Assembly: GCF_015244705.1 (NCBI RefSeq)
Contig: NZ_JABCQF010000008.1
Location: forward strand, 1 to 64,000
Length of the DNA stretch: 64,000 bases
Source: Gluconobacter potus
GTDB lineage: Bacteria; Pseudomonadota; Alphaproteobacteria; Acetobacterales; Acetobacteraceae
Reading direction: 5' to 3'
This document shows, one piece after another, positions 49,810 to 62,730 of this stretch. A model generated the notes under the pieces. It was given only the letters and a program-made list of their open reading frames with translations. It had not been told where the DNA came from and ran no database searches. The position numbers and the translations under genes were made by a program. Numbering within the stretch: the stretch's first letter is position 1; each line of letters begins with the position of its first letter.

Positions 49810-50610
49810 GTGCCCCCATCACCCAGGCTTGTCGTTGGAAACTGGAAGATGCACGGATTGCGGGAGCAGTCCGGCCGTCTGGCCCGTGCCGTCGCCGAGG
49901 GCGCGCAGTCCCTCCCCGATGACGTGCGGCTCGTCCTGTGCCCACCCTTCACCCAGCTCGCCAGCGTGCATGGCATTATCAATGCCGAAGGGCCAGCCAC
50001 GCCGCTGCGTCTTGGCGCGCAGGACTGTCATACGACGTCTTCGGGGCCCCACACCGGGGACATCTCGGCTGAAATGCTGGCCGACCTTGGCGTCCGCTAC
50101 GTCATCCTCGGTCATTCCGAACGGCGTCAGGCCCATGGCGAAACCGATGTCCTGATTCGCCAGAAGGTCGAAGCTGCCGAAGCTGCGGGCCTAATTCCCA
50201 TCGTCTGTATCGGCGAGACGATGCAGGAGCGTCTCGAAGGCCGGACGACCACCGTTCTGGCCACGCAGGTCGAGGGATCGTTGACCGACGGCTTTACCGG
50301 TATCCTGGCTTACGAGCCCGTCTGGGCCATCGGAAGCGGCACGATTCCGCCCATCGACGAGCTCGAGAGAACCCTCTCTCTCCTGCACGGACTGTTGCAG
50401 TCCCGTCTCAAGACGGATGACATTCGCGTGCCGATCCTGTATGGCGGCTCCGTCACACCGGCTCAGGCGCCGACCATTTTTTCCATCGGGTCGCTTGGCG
50501 GGGTGCTGGTTGGCAGTGCCAGTCTGGAAGCAGAGAGCTTCCTGCGCATCGCTGAAGCGGCATCTTTCCGCCTGACGTCCCAACCATTGTCCGGACCCTA
50601 TCGTTCATGA
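49810..50610 (+). CDS. tpiA: Triosephosphate isomerase
   Basis: Interconverts dihydroxyacetone phosphate and glyceraldehyde 3-phosphate. The catalytic residues are K in GNWKM, H in ILGHSERR, and E in AYEPVWAIG. The start is GTG with GGAGGAAGA directly ahead. Length is 266 residues, slightly longer than usual because of the C-terminal tail. The gap to the divergent ppiD-like gene (200 bases) is the promoter region of both. The end overlaps secG by ATGA. Confidence 0.98.
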   Translation: MPPSPRLVVGNWKMHGLREQSGRLARAVAEGAQSLPDDVRLVLCPPFTQLASVHGIINAEGPATPLRLGAQDCHTTSSGPHTGDISAEMLADLGVRYVILGHSERRQAHGETDVLIRQKVEAAEAAGLIPIVCIGETMQERLEGRTTTVLATQVEGSLTDGFTGILAYEPVWAIGSGTIPPIDELERTLSLLHGLLQSRLKTDDIRVPILYGGSVTPAQAPTIFSIGSLGGVLVGSASLEAESFLRIAEAASFRLTSQPLSGPYRS

Positions 50611-50948
50611 CCACTCTTCTGCTTGCTCTCAACCTGCTGGTCACACTGGCGCTGATCGGGGTGATCCTGATCCAGCGCAGCGAAGGCGGCGGCCTCGGAA
50701 TTGGCAGCGGCCAGGGCATGGGCTCCTTCATGAGCGGCCGCGGGACGGCAACGCTGCTGACGCGTGCCACGTCCGTTCTCGCCGGCATCTTCATGCTGCT
50801 GTGTCTGGTGCTGGCCGTCATGAACCGTGGCGCCTCTTCCGGCGTCGGCTCGCATGACATTCTGGCCGAACCGCCTGCCGCGACCCAGACGACCATGACC
50901 CCAACCCCGGCTGCACCCGCCTCTCCGGCTCCCGCACCCGCTCACTGA
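50607..50948 (+). CDS. secG: Protein-export membrane protein SecG
   Basis: A 113-residue SecYEG translocon subunit with two transmembrane helices (LNLLVTLALIGVILI and VLAGIFMLLCLVLAV) and the family segment RSEGGGLGIGSG. The C-terminal tail is Pro/Ala/Thr-rich. It is translationally coupled to tpiA by ATGA and followed by a terminator. Confidence 0.95.
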   Translation: MTTLLLALNLLVTLALIGVILIQRSEGGGLGIGSGQGMGSFMSGRGTATLLTRATSVLAGIFMLLCLVLAVMNRGASSGVGSHDILAEPPAATQTTMTPTPAAPASPAPAPAH

Positions 50949-50960
50949 CCGGGCCTGAAA

Positions 50961-50993
50961 ATCCCCGTTCAAACTTTTTAACGGGGATCTTTC
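50961..50993 (+). terminator. Terminator after secG
   Basis: ATCCCCGTT and AACGGGGAT form a perfect 9-base stem around an 11-base loop, and CTTTCT follows. It separates tpiA-secG from pyrG. Confidence 0.8.
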
Positions 50994-51042
50994 TCACAGA
51001 CGCGTCTCTCCGCTTCCCCTGCCCCATGTCGGCAGTGTATGA

Positions 51043-53500
<2,458 letters not shown>

Positions 53501-53504
<4 letters not shown>

Positions 53505-53977
53505 GTGCCGGATGGTGCCAGAGCCGCCAGAAACAGGCTCAGCACCGCAATAGCCGTCAGCCCTGTGCGAAGCGGCAGATAGCCTGGGGGAAGAGCGCCT
53601 TTCCTCCAGGCTTCCCGTTCCACGAGGAACGTCCCGACAAAGCCGATGATTTCCAGCCCGAAACCGGCGCGGACATGCCCCAGTACACCCACGCATAGCG
53701 ACAGCCATGCCCACAGCGCAGGGCAGACGCCCAGCACGAGACGCTGACGGTCCCGCTCCGATGTCCCGCCAACCGTGATGATGTCCGGCCGCTCCATGGC
53801 CAGTCCCCAGTGCACGGCCCCCAGAAATGACAGGATGCAGGCCCCGTACGCTAGCAGAATGATCTTCAGATGTGGCAGCGGCGCGAACAGTCCGGCCAGA
53901 AAGATCCACCCGCCAAGCGTCATGAAGGGGATCAGTCCGGCAATGCCAAGCACGAAAACGGGAAAAGGAAGGCGCAT
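53501..53977 (-). CDS. Small integral membrane protein, DUF3429-like
   Basis: About 158 residues with four or five hydrophobic helices. It starts with [22 protein letters not shown] and has [17 protein letters not shown], the typical hydrophobic motif of the DUF3429 family. The frame can extend upstream to 54,028, but that would overlap the region before eno; the ATG at 53,977 is preferred. Function unknown. It is inserted between kdsA and eno on the opposite strand. Confidence 0.82.
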
Positions 53978-54007
53978 GTCGTCGTTGACCTCACGGCGTG
54001 ATTTTGA

Positions 54008-55360
<1,353 letters not shown>

Positions 55361-55369
55361 GAGTGCACA

Positions 55370-55405
55370 ACGGCCTCATGTCCTTCGGGAATGGGGCCGT
55401 TTTTT
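55370..55405 (+). terminator. Terminator after eno
   Basis: ACGGCC and GGCCGT form a stem around about 18 bases, followed by TTTTTT. It starts 10 bases past the enolase stop codon. Confidence 0.8.
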
Positions 55406-55501
55406 CAGGTCCGGACATGAAAGATCCCCGCATCATTCATTGTCTGGTCACGATTGACTGATATAAACTGAAGTAGTCCCTCAGAACGGAGTTTTCACGA
55501 C

Positions 55502-55831
55502 GTGACACTGATCCGGCTCATCAAGCGTGGTGTCCGCGCCGTTGCTCCCCCCGCTTTCTTTCTGTCCCTGACGGCCTATTTCGGATGGAACGCCCTTCAT
55601 GGCGCTCATGGTATTCATGCCTATCAGGAACAGATGCAGCTTCAGAAGGATGCCCTTCAGGCCAGGCAGGATGCCGATGACGAACAGAATGTCTGGCGTC
55701 GGCGTGTCGTTGCACTCAAGGAAAAGGCGCTGGACGCCGATATGCTGGACGAGCGTGCCCGTGCCACGATGAACCTGACCCGCAGCGGTGATCTGGTTGT
55801 CCCCTACGGTCCTCACGACAAGCTGTTCTGA
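55502..55831 (+). CDS. ftsB: Septum formation initiator FtsB/DivIC-like
   Basis: A 109-residue single-pass membrane protein with one N-terminal helix (VAPPAFFLSLTAYFGWNALHG) and a coiled coil (QEQMQLQKDALQARQDADDEQ), ending in the family's EKALDADMLDERARATMNL. It is part of the divisome with FtsL and FtsQ. The start is GTG, preceded at some distance by GGAG. Its place downstream of eno is typical of Alphaproteobacteria. Confidence 0.88.
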   Translation: MTLIRLIKRGVRAVAPPAFFLSLTAYFGWNALHGAHGIHAYQEQMQLQKDALQARQDADDEQNVWRRRVVALKEKALDADMLDERARATMNLTRSGDLVVPYGPHDKLF

Positions 55832-55863
55832 GCAGCGGTCAGGAAATCCGGTTCTGCAGACAC

Positions 55864-55893
55864 AAAAAAAAGCGGCCCGAAGGCCGCTTTTTT
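55864..55893. terminator. Bidirectional terminator between ftsB and rpmG
   Basis: AAGCGGCC-CGAA-GGCCGCTT is a perfect 8-base stem flanked by A tracts on the left and T tracts on the right, fitting termination of both convergent genes. Confidence 0.92.
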
Positions 55894-55915
55894 CATGAAG
55901 ACTGTCGAAACAGTC

Positions 55916-56083
55916 TTACTTGATCTTGGCTTCGCGGAACACGACGTGCTTGCGTGCAACCGGATCGTACTTGCGCACTTCCATCTTTCCCGTAGCGGAA
56001 CGGGCATTCTTCTTCGTGACGTAGAAGTAGCCGGTTTCGGCGGACGAAACGAGCCGGATCTGAATAACGTTGCTCTTTCCCAT
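55916..56083 (-). CDS. rpmG: Ribosomal protein bL33
   Basis: A 55-residue ribosomal protein with [26 protein letters not shown], followed by [19 protein letters not shown], the normal bL33 sequence pattern. It lacks the zinc cysteines, as expected for this group. The frame is open upstream but CCGAGGG before the ATG at 56,083 and the family length decide the start. Confidence 0.97.
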   Translation of the reverse strand: MGKSNVIQIRLVSSAETGYFYVTKKNARSATGKMEVRKYDPVARKHVVFREAKIK

Positions 56084-56301
56084 GATACCCTCGGGCTTTC
56101 GCCATACTGATGCCGCTCGAAGGTGTCGATGCAGCATGTTGATCTTTAGATTGGGCGCACCATGCTGATTTGTGGCCCGCAGGTCAAGGCCTTTGCGCAT
56201 GATTTCGGGGTTTTCCTGCGCTTTCAGGGACTTTCGGCTGCCAGAAATCTCATCAGACCCCCGTGTAAGATCTTCTCTTTCGCTTGTGAGGCAACAGAGG
56301 G

Positions 56302-56316
56302 GAACCTATAAGGAAC
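56302..56316 (+). promoter_or_regulatory. LexA-binding SOS box (GAAC-N7-GAAC)
   Basis: GAAC-CTATAAG-GAAC matches the alphaproteobacterial SOS box (GAAC-N7-GAAC direct repeat) exactly. It lies 73 bases before the lexA start codon, so LexA should repress its own gene. Confidence 0.85.
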
Positions 56317-56388
56317 AAATGCGGGATGCCTCTCATTCTGCACCTTCTTTTTCGACCTGCCTCCGCCGAGGCGCATGGGAGCGCCTGT

Positions 56389-57105
56389 ATGCTGACCCGC
56401 AAGCAGCACCAGCTTTTGCTATATATCGACGACCACCTTCGCCGGACGGGATACTCCCCCTCTTTCGATGAAATGAAGGATGCGCTCGAACTGCGCTCGA
56501 AATCAGGGATTCACCGCCTGATTTCGGCTCTTGAAGAACGCGGCTTTCTGCGTCGTCACCATCATCGTGCCCGTGCGCTCGAAGTGCTGCGTCTGCCACA
56601 CATGGGAACCGAGGCACCGGCCGCTACGGGCACGGGTACCGCGTTCGTCCCGGCTGTTCTCAACCAGGGACAGACGGGTCTTGAGGGTGCGTTCTCAGAA
56701 GCCAGCGTCGCCAATGACCGCCAGACTGTCAGCATCCCGCTCTATGGACGTATTGCAGCCGGTCTTCCGATCGAGGCCATGCAGGATGACAGCGACCGGA
56801 TTGACGTGCCGGTCTCGCTTCTGGGCACCGGCGAGCATTATGCCCTGACGGTTGCGGGTGATTCGATGATCGAGGCGGGCATTCTGGATGGCGATATTGC
56901 CATCATCCGTCGACGCGAAACTGCGGAAAACGGACAGATCATCGTGGCCCTGATCGACGAGCAGGAAGTGACGCTCAAGAAGCTGCGTCGTCGTGGATCG
57001 ATGATTGCGCTGGAAGCGGCCAACAGGGACTACGAAACCCGCATCTTCCCGGCGGAGCGCGTCCACATCCAGGGCCGTCTGGTCGCGCTTTTCCGGCAGT
57101 ATTGA
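56389..57105 (+). CDS. lexA: LexA repressor, SOS response regulator
   Basis: A 238-residue repressor that cleaves itself when RecA is activated by DNA damage. The N-terminal winged helix is [26 protein letters not shown]; the cleavage site reads [10 protein letters not shown] (Ala-Gly). The S24 peptidase domain has the catalytic serine in [11 protein letters not shown] and lysine in EQEVTLKKL. The frame is open upstream to 56,326, but the ATG at 56,389 gives the usual LTRKQHQLL start. An SOS box lies ahead. moaC and moeA, its usual neighbours, are absent. Confidence 0.97.
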   Translation: MLTRKQHQLLLYIDDHLRRTGYSPSFDEMKDALELRSKSGIHRLISALEERGFLRRHHHRARALEVLRLPHMGTEAPAATGTGTAFVPAVLNQGQTGLEGAFSEASVANDRQTVSIPLYGRIAAGLPIEAMQDDSDRIDVPVSLLGTGEHYALTVAGDSMIEAGILDGDIAIIRRRETAENGQIIVALIDEQEVTLKKLRRRGSMIALEAANRDYETRIFPAERVHIQGRLVALFRQY

Positions 57106-57151
57106 AAATCGGGGTGACTGCTGACGGCTTCAGGGTCCGTCAAAAACCCTG

Positions 57152-57757
57152 TTATTGCGGCGCAGCGGGTGTGCCGCGTACGACTTTCACGCTGCCATCC
57201 GGCGCAATCAGCGTGCTCGTGCCGTCACCATTCGGAATGACGATGGTCTTGCTTGGATTTTTGTTCAGGAAACGGGTAGCGCTATCGGGGACCGAGGATG
57301 GCAGTGTCGGAATGACATGGCTGCGGTCCCGGCTCACGCCCTGATGGGTGTCGGCGCTTTCGCCGACCGACATGCTTTGCCCCTGCATGAGCTGCTGGCC
57401 GGAAGCGCCCAGAGCGCCCTTGCTACCAATGCCGCCCATGAAATTCTCGTCGAGAGCTGCGCCACCAAAATAGGTTGCCGGGTCTCCGAGGGCATGACTG
57501 AACGTGCTGTCGGGGTTTTCGACGTCCTTGAGGGTCGGAAGAGGCTGTGGGGCACCAGGCCAGATATTGCCGCCTTCAGGAAAAATCGGAGTTTCAGCGT
57601 ATTTTTCGCCACGGGCACGGTGAATATTCTCACTGTCGCCGTGTGGACCATTGGGGTTATCGAGCGCCGTCCACACCATGGTGTCACGGATATATTTGCC
57701 CATGCCTGAACAGCCGCTCAGAGCGAGAGGTAGTGCCAGCAGAGCGGCCTTCCGCAT
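57152..57757 (-). CDS. Hypothetical lipoprotein
   Basis: A 201-residue protein with a lipoprotein signal (RKAALLALPLALSGC, lipobox LSGC), so it is likely anchored in the outer or inner membrane. The mature part is polar and Gly/Pro-rich, with no domain I recognise; its C-terminus has IVIPNGDGTSTLIAPDGSVKVV. It is convergent with lexA, and a possible promoter lies in the 102 bases between it and pgsA. Function unknown. Confidence 0.8.
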   Translation of the reverse strand: MRKAALLALPLALSGCSGMGKYIRDTMVWTALDNPNGPHGDSENIHRARGEKYAETPIFPEGGNIWPGAPQPLPTLKDVENPDSTFSHALGDPATYFGGAALDENFMGGIGSKGALGASGQQLMQGQSMSVGESADTHQGVSRDRSHVIPTLPSSVPDSATRFLNKNPSKTIVIPNGDGTSTLIAPDGSVKVVRGTPAAPQ

Positions 57758-57859
57758 TTCTTACTCCCACAAGGTCAATAAATGACCTTTAGCGGTCCTT
57801 GTAACGGAGCGCCAGATGAAGACAGTCAAAGACATCCACAATTCTACCAGAGCCTGACG

Positions 57860-58462
57860 TCAGAAGCTGATCTTGGATGACTTGCGGGATTGTCCCGCCA
57901 TGATGCGGGCGAGCCCGGCAGTCAGATAACCCCAGCCGCTGATGACGGTCGGAATGACCGAGAACCAGAGAAGAATTCCGCCGATCAGAGTGGCAGGCAG
58001 GAAGGAGAGACCCAGCATTCCTGCTGCCCCGTCTCCACCGATCAGAAACCCGATCGCCACCATCTGGATTCCGGTTTTCCATTTCGCCAGACGGGTGGAG
58101 GGCAGCGTTTCCCGCTGCGAGGCCATGTATTCCCGCAGGCCACTGACCAGGATTTCCCGGACCATGATGATAATCCCGGCATAAAGCGAGAAAACCGGAA
58201 GGTGCGTCAGCCCGGCCAGAGCCAGCAGAAGCGAGCCCACCAGCAGCTTGTCCGCAATCGGATCCATCATCCGGCCCAGCTCCGAAAGCTGGTGCCAGCG
58301 GCGTGCGAGTGCCCCGTCCAGATAGTCCGTGATGCACGCGGCAGTGTAGACCGCGCACGCAATCACGTTTGCAGTCGGCGAATGCACGGAGAGCAGCACG
58401 ACCAGTACAGGAATGGACGCAATACGCAGCAGTGTCAGGATGTTTGGCAGATCTGTCAGCAT
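57860..58462 (-). CDS. pgsA: CDP-diacylglycerol-glycerol-3-phosphate 3-phosphatidyltransferase
   Basis: A 200-residue membrane enzyme that makes phosphatidylglycerophosphate for phosphatidylglycerol. The CDP-alcohol phosphotransferase motif D-G-x2-A-R-x8-G-x3-D-x3-D is complete in YLDGALARR...LGRMMDPIADK. It has four to six helices and opens with LPNILTLLRIASIPVLV. uvrC is upstream in the same direction, an order common in Alphaproteobacteria. Confidence 0.96.
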   Translation of the reverse strand: MLTDLPNILTLLRIASIPVLVVLLSVHSPTANVIACAVYTAACITDYLDGALARRWHQLSELGRMMDPIADKLLVGSLLLALAGLTHLPVFSLYAGIIIMVREILVSGLREYMASQRETLPSTRLAKWKTGIQMVAIGFLIGGDGAAGMLGLSFLPATLIGGILLWFSVIPTVISGWGYLTAGLARIMAGQSRKSSKISF

Positions 58463-58552
58463 CGCAGTCAGTCTAGAACAGTTTCCGTCTCTCCGGTATG
58501 CGCCAATATGCCCGTAAAAGATGTATTTTTCGTGTAAATTCCGACGTGTGGC

Positions 58553-60490
58553 TTAATGGCTGCGATTATCGGCCGATGTCTTCTGGACCCATTCCGGATG
58601 AAAATGCCCGTAGATGGCGGTTGCCGTACTCGAGCTGATCCCCGGCGCGTTTTCAAGTTCCTCAAGGCTCGCCTGCCTGACGGATTTTGCCGAGCCAAAA
58701 TGATTGAGCAGGGCCTTTTTCCGCGCCGCACCGATTCCCGGGACATGATCCAGCTCCGAACTGCGAAGTCCCTTGGAGCGTCCTGCCCGATGCGTCGTGA
58801 TGGCGAATCTGTGCGCCTCGTCTCGCAGCCGTTGCAGGTAATACAGGACCGGATCCCGCGGTGGGAGCTGGAACGGCGGCTTCGTTTCCGTGAAGAACCA
58901 CTCCCGCCCTGCATCACGATCCGGTCCCTTGGCGATGGCGACGATCGGGATACCTGTCACGCCCAGATCAGCCAGAACGGCCCGTACCGCGTTGAACTGT
59001 CCGAGGCCGCCATCAATCAGCAGCAGATCCGGCCAGTCTTCCGGGCGCTCTCCATTTTCAGGGCGATGTCCAAACCGCCGCTCCATGACTTCCCGCATCA
59101 TGCCGAAATCATCGCCTGGCGTGACAGGTCCCTTGATGGCGTATTTGCGATAGGCGCGCTTGTTGAACCCTTCGGGGCCGCCCACGACCATCACGCCATA
59201 AGGCGCCTGCCCCATGATGTGCGAGTTGTCATAGGTCTCGATCCGCTGGGGGATCTCCGGCAGGCCAAACACTTCCGCCACACCTTCGAGCAGTTTGCGC
59301 TGCCCGGTATTCTCCGCCAGCTTCCGCTCCAGCGCCTCACGCGCATTCAGCGCGGCATGCTCGACAACGTCTTTCTTCTCACCCCGTTGAGGTCTCAGGA
59401 TCTCGACCTTCTGTCCCCGGCGGATGCTGAGTGCTTCCTCGACGAGTTTCAGTTCCGGCAGTTCGCAGTTCACGAGAATGGAAGGCGGCGGCGGCTTGTT
59501 GTCATAGAACTGGATCATGAACGCCGACAGCACGTCTGCGGCGGTCTCTTCTTCCGCGTGGGCCGGGTAGAACGCCCGGTTGCCATTATTCCGGCTGCCG
59601 CGAATGAAGAAGACCTGGATGCAACTCTGACCGGCTTCCTGCCAGATGGTCATGATATCCGCATCGTTGATCGAGGTCGGGTTGATCGTGCTCGAACCCT
59701 GAATACTGGCAAAACCCCGGATCCTGTCCCGGATCGACGCGGCCCGCTCGTAGTTCATTTCCTGCGACGCCTGCTCCATCTCGGCCGCCAGACGCTGCTG
59801 CAGTTCCGTGCTGTGCCCGGAGAGGAACTGCCGCGCCTCGCTGACCAGTTCGGCGTAATCAGGCTTGGAGATCCGGTCCACACAGGGGGCCGAGCAGCGC
59901 TTGATCTGGTATAGCAGGCAGGGGCGCGTCCTGCTGTTGAGGACTGCATCCGAGCAGGACCGCAGCAGAAAGCTGCGTTGCACCAGATTCAGCGTCTGAT
60001 TGACCGCCCAGGCATTCGCGAACGGTCCCCAGTAGGTCGCACCCTTGACCGGTTTGCCGCGCTGCTTGGTGATCTGGGGAAACTCATGGCTCTCGGTCAG
60101 CATCAGCCACGGATAGCTCTTGTCGTCGCGCAGCAGGATGTTGAAGCGGGGCTTCATCCGCTTGATGTAGTTGGCTTCCAGAAGCAGTGCGTCCGCTTCC
60201 GTCCGCGTAATGACGATTTCCATCGACACCGTCATCGACACCATACGCCGCAGCCGCTCCGGCAACTGGTTGATGCGGGTATAGGACGACACACGCTTCT
60301 TCAGGCTCAACGCCTTGCCGACATAAAGGACCTCCCCCTTCGCGCTCAGCATGCGATACACGCCGGGGCTGTAGGGGATGGTCTTCAGCGCCTCGCGGAT
60401 GGCCTCTACGCCCTGCTTTTTTTCCGCAGGAACAAGGGGTTCACCCTGATCGGCAGGACGGTCGGAACTGTGCGGAGGAAGGTCGGTCAT
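58553..60490 (-). CDS. uvrC: UvrABC nucleotide excision repair endonuclease subunit C
   Basis: A 645-residue DNA repair nuclease making both incisions around lesions. The GIY-YIG domain is near residues 40-100 ([20 protein letters not shown]). A UVR domain ([19 protein letters not shown]) follows, then the RNase H-like C-terminal nuclease ([21 protein letters not shown]) and a double helix-hairpin-helix at the end ([18 protein letters not shown]). No SOS box of the GAAC type was found in the upstream gap. Confidence 0.97.
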   Translation of the reverse strand: MTDLPPHSSDRPADQGEPLVPAEKKQGVEAIREALKTIPYSPGVYRMLSAKGEVLYVGKALSLKKRVSSYTRINQLPERLRRMVSMTVSMEIVITRTEADALLLEANYIKRMKPRFNILLRDDKSYPWLMLTESHEFPQITKQRGKPVKGATYWGPFANAWAVNQTLNLVQRSFLLRSCSDAVLNSRTRPCLLYQIKRCSAPCVDRISKPDYAELVSEARQFLSGHSTELQQRLAAEMEQASQEMNYERAASIRDRIRGFASIQGSSTINPTSINDADIMTIWQEAGQSCIQVFFIRGSRNNGNRAFYPAHAEEETAADVLSAFMIQFYDNKPPPPSILVNCELPELKLVEEALSIRRGQKVEILRPQRGEKKDVVEHAALNAREALERKLAENTGQRKLLEGVAEVFGLPEIPQRIETYDNSHIMGQAPYGVMVVGGPEGFNKRAYRKYAIKGPVTPGDDFGMMREVMERRFGHRPENGERPEDWPDLLLIDGGLGQFNAVRAVLADLGVTGIPIVAIAKGPDRDAGREWFFTETKPPFQLPPRDPVLYYLQRLRDEAHRFAITTHRAGRSKGLRSSELDHVPGIGAARKKALLNHFGSAKSVRQASLEELENAPGISSSTATAIYGHFHPEWVQKTSADNRSH

Positions 60491-60804
60491 TCAGCTTCTT
60501 CAGTCATCCACTGAACCTGTGGAAAAGTCTGTGGGCTGCTCCGTGACAGAATCATGAAAGCCCCGGTTTGCCAGACCTGTCATCAGATTGCCCAATTTTT
60601 AATCATGTTTTGCAAGTCATTGAAAACACTTGCATCTTGCTTTCCGATCTTTCCCGTCAGCTTCGATCTGCGGGACGGAAAGGACTGGGAAGCTCTCGAA
60701 GAACACCTCTCCCGATCATGGTGGACGAACTGGCTCCCTTTTCGCCGCCCATGATCATGTTCTGTTCTATCGGGCGGTCCCGAAAGCGTGTGAAGACCCC
60801 GCTC
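60491..60804. other. Intergenic stretch between uvrC and the dipeptidase; no supported gene
   Basis: The 314 bases contain the uvrC promoter region and the 3' side of the dipeptidase gene. A 7-base stem (TGCAAGT at 60,611-60,617 with ACTTGCA at 60,628-60,634) lies within it. A 66-residue plus-strand frame (60,554-60,754) with several tryptophans near its end has no clear ribosome-binding site, and I do not support it as a gene. Confidence 0.5.
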
Positions 60805-61812
60805 TCAGACCTTCTCTGCAGCCCGCTCGGCCGTCTCCAGAAGGCGCAGCATGTTACCACCCCAGATGGCAGAAATATCAGCGTCGCTGAATCCTGCCGC
60901 CTGGAGCGCGCGGGTCACGTTCGCGGTCTCGGTTGCATCCTTCCAGCCCGGAATACCGCCACCGCCATCGAAATCGGACGAGATGCCCACATGCTCTACC
61001 CCGATCCGATCCGCGATGTACGAGACATGCCGCACCAGATCCTCGACCGTACCGCCACCGCCTTTCTTCAGGAACGATCCCATGGCTGTAACCTGGATCA
61101 GGCCGCCCGTCTCTTTCAGGCGGTCAAGCTGCTCGTCATCCAGATTGCGCGGATGATCGCACAGGGCGCGGGCACAGGAATGGCTGGCGAAAACCGGCGT
61201 GCTCGAGACTTCGGTGGCCTGCATCATGGTCGACTTCGCCGCATGCGACACATCGACCAGAACACCCGAGCGGTTCATCTGCGCGATCGTCTCACGTCCC
61301 AGATCCGACAGTCCGCCATGAAGCGTCTCGTTATCGGCAAGATCCTTGCGCGGAATGGCCGCATCCGCGAGCGCATTATGCCCGTTATGGGTCAGGGTCA
61401 TGTAGCGCACGCCATACCGGCGGGCGAGTTCCGCAATACGTTCCGGACGGCCTCCCAGACCATGCCCGTTCTCGATCGCCGGAATGACGGCGAGGTCGCC
61501 TGCCTTGTAGGCGGCCCGCACATCCGCAGCTGTGTGGCACACACGTGCGCCCTGATCGCCCTGCCGTCCTTCAAGTCCGGCAATCACGTCCAGCATGCCC
61601 TGAACCCGCTCCCAGCCTTCAGCATGTCCTGCTTCGTCACGGGGCCCCTGTGGAATATACGCGGCCAGGCACACGGCCCGCAGGCCGCCCTTGCGAGTCT
61701 TGGGGATATTCACCTGCCGGGGCGTTTCTTCCGCCCAGGCATCCTGCCGGTCCGGCCAGGGAATATCGATATGGGAATCAAGCGTCAGGAGCGTGTCGTG
61801 CAGATTAGTCAT
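60805..61812 (-). CDS. Membrane/renal-type dipeptidase (peptidase M19)
   Basis: A 335-residue zinc dipeptidase of the amidohydrolase superfamily. The first metal ligands are in LTLDSHIDIPW (H-x-D), later ligands in VDVSHAAKSTMMQA and FASHSCARAL, and the C-terminal GISSDFDGGGGIPGW contains the conserved aspartate. Related enzymes cleave dipeptides, including D-amino acid-containing ones. I see no signal peptide, so it is probably cytosolic. It is divergent from xthA; the 81 bases between hold both promoters. Confidence 0.93.
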   Translation of the reverse strand: MTNLHDTLLTLDSHIDIPWPDRQDAWAEETPRQVNIPKTRKGGLRAVCLAAYIPQGPRDEAGHAEGWERVQGMLDVIAGLEGRQGDQGARVCHTAADVRAAYKAGDLAVIPAIENGHGLGGRPERIAELARRYGVRYMTLTHNGHNALADAAIPRKDLADNETLHGGLSDLGRETIAQMNRSGVLVDVSHAAKSTMMQATEVSSTPVFASHSCARALCDHPRNLDDEQLDRLKETGGLIQVTAMGSFLKKGGGGTVEDLVRHVSYIADRIGVEHVGISSDFDGGGGIPGWKDATETANVTRALQAAGFSDADISAIWGGNMLRLLETAERAAEKV

Positions 61813-61893
61813 GGTCCGTTCTAGATCGGACGGGAACGCCTTGTGTGCAAGAGGGTGCTTGTCAAAACGCCCGATCCGGTCGATCCAGTTTGC

Positions 61894-62691
61894 ATGCGTC
61901 TCATCACCTGGAACATCAATTCCCTTCGACTCAGACTGCCTCTGCTGAAGCAGATCGTCGAACAGGAAAACCCGGACATCGTCTGTCTACAGGAAACGAA
62001 AGTCCCGGATACCCTCTTCCCCGCTCAGGCCCTGGCTGAAATTGGGCTGCCCCATCAGGTCTATAAAGGCATGAAGGGCTATAACGGTGTGGCGATCCTG
62101 TCGCGACACGAACTACAGAGCGTAGACGGTACACCAGACTGGTGTACCCGCTCCGACTGCCGGCATGTCGCTGCCAGCATTGCAACACCGGCCGGCCCGA
62201 TCCTGCTGCACGATTTCTACGTGCCAGCTGGCGGGGACATCCCGGATCCTGAAGAAAATGAGAAATTCGCCCACAAGCTGGCCTTTGTGGACGAGGCAAC
62301 CAACTGGTTTACCAGCACACCGCCCGCCCGCAGCATTCTGGTCGGCGATCTCAACATTGCGCCGTTGGAACACGATGTCTGGAGCCACAAACAGCTCCTG
62401 AAGATCGTCAGTCATACGCCACCCGAAATCGAACGTCTCAAGGCGTGGATGGCAACGGGATTTCAGGATGTCATGCGGACGATCACGCCGGAGCCCGAAA
62501 AGCTCTACACATGGTGGTCATACCGCAACAGGGACTGGAAGAAGTCCAACCGTGGACGGCGGCTGGATCATGTCTGGATGACGCCCGATCTGATGCCGGG
62601 CCTGCGTAATGTCCGGGTTCTTCAGGACGTGCGGGACTGGGCCAGCCCCTCCGATCACGTCCCGGTCGTGCTGGATTTCGATCCGGCCTAA
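61894..62691 (+). CDS. xthA: Exodeoxyribonuclease III / AP endonuclease
   Basis: A 265-residue base excision repair nuclease. The catalytic groups are N in WNINSLRLRL, E in CLQETKVPD, D and N in GDLNIAPLEHD, and D and H in SDHVPVVLDF; WWSYRNRDWKKSNRGRRLDHVW is also conserved. The open frame runs upstream, but the ATG at 61,894 gives the family's usual RLITWN start. It is convergent with the response regulator. Confidence 0.96.
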   Translation: MRLITWNINSLRLRLPLLKQIVEQENPDIVCLQETKVPDTLFPAQALAEIGLPHQVYKGMKGYNGVAILSRHELQSVDGTPDWCTRSDCRHVAASIATPAGPILLHDFYVPAGGDIPDPEENEKFAHKLAFVDEATNWFTSTPPARSILVGDLNIAPLEHDVWSHKQLLKIVSHTPPEIERLKAWMATGFQDVMRTITPEPEKLYTWWSYRNRDWKKSNRGRRLDHVWMTPDLMPGLRNVRVLQDVRDWASPSDHVPVVLDFDPA

Positions 62692-62706
62692 CCACCCGTC
62701 ACCCGC

Positions 62707-62730
62707 CCTGTCAGCCTTCAGGCTGACAGG
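62707..62730. other. Perfect 10-base stem-loop spanning the stop of the response-regulator gene
   Basis: CCTGTCAGCC and GGCTGACAGG pair perfectly around a TTCA loop. The loop and right arm contain the minus-strand stop codon (62,718-62,720). There is no T tract. It may act as a shared terminator or an mRNA 3'-end stabiliser of the two convergent genes. Confidence 0.6.

Noticed and set aside
58556-59914. 452-residue plus-strand open frame opposite uvrC
   Set aside because: Antisense to uvrC with no start signal; uvrC domain motifs are complete.
60554-60754. 66-residue plus-strand frame with a Trp-rich end
   Set aside because: No ribosome-binding site, no relation to a known family, and it overlaps the uvrC promoter region.
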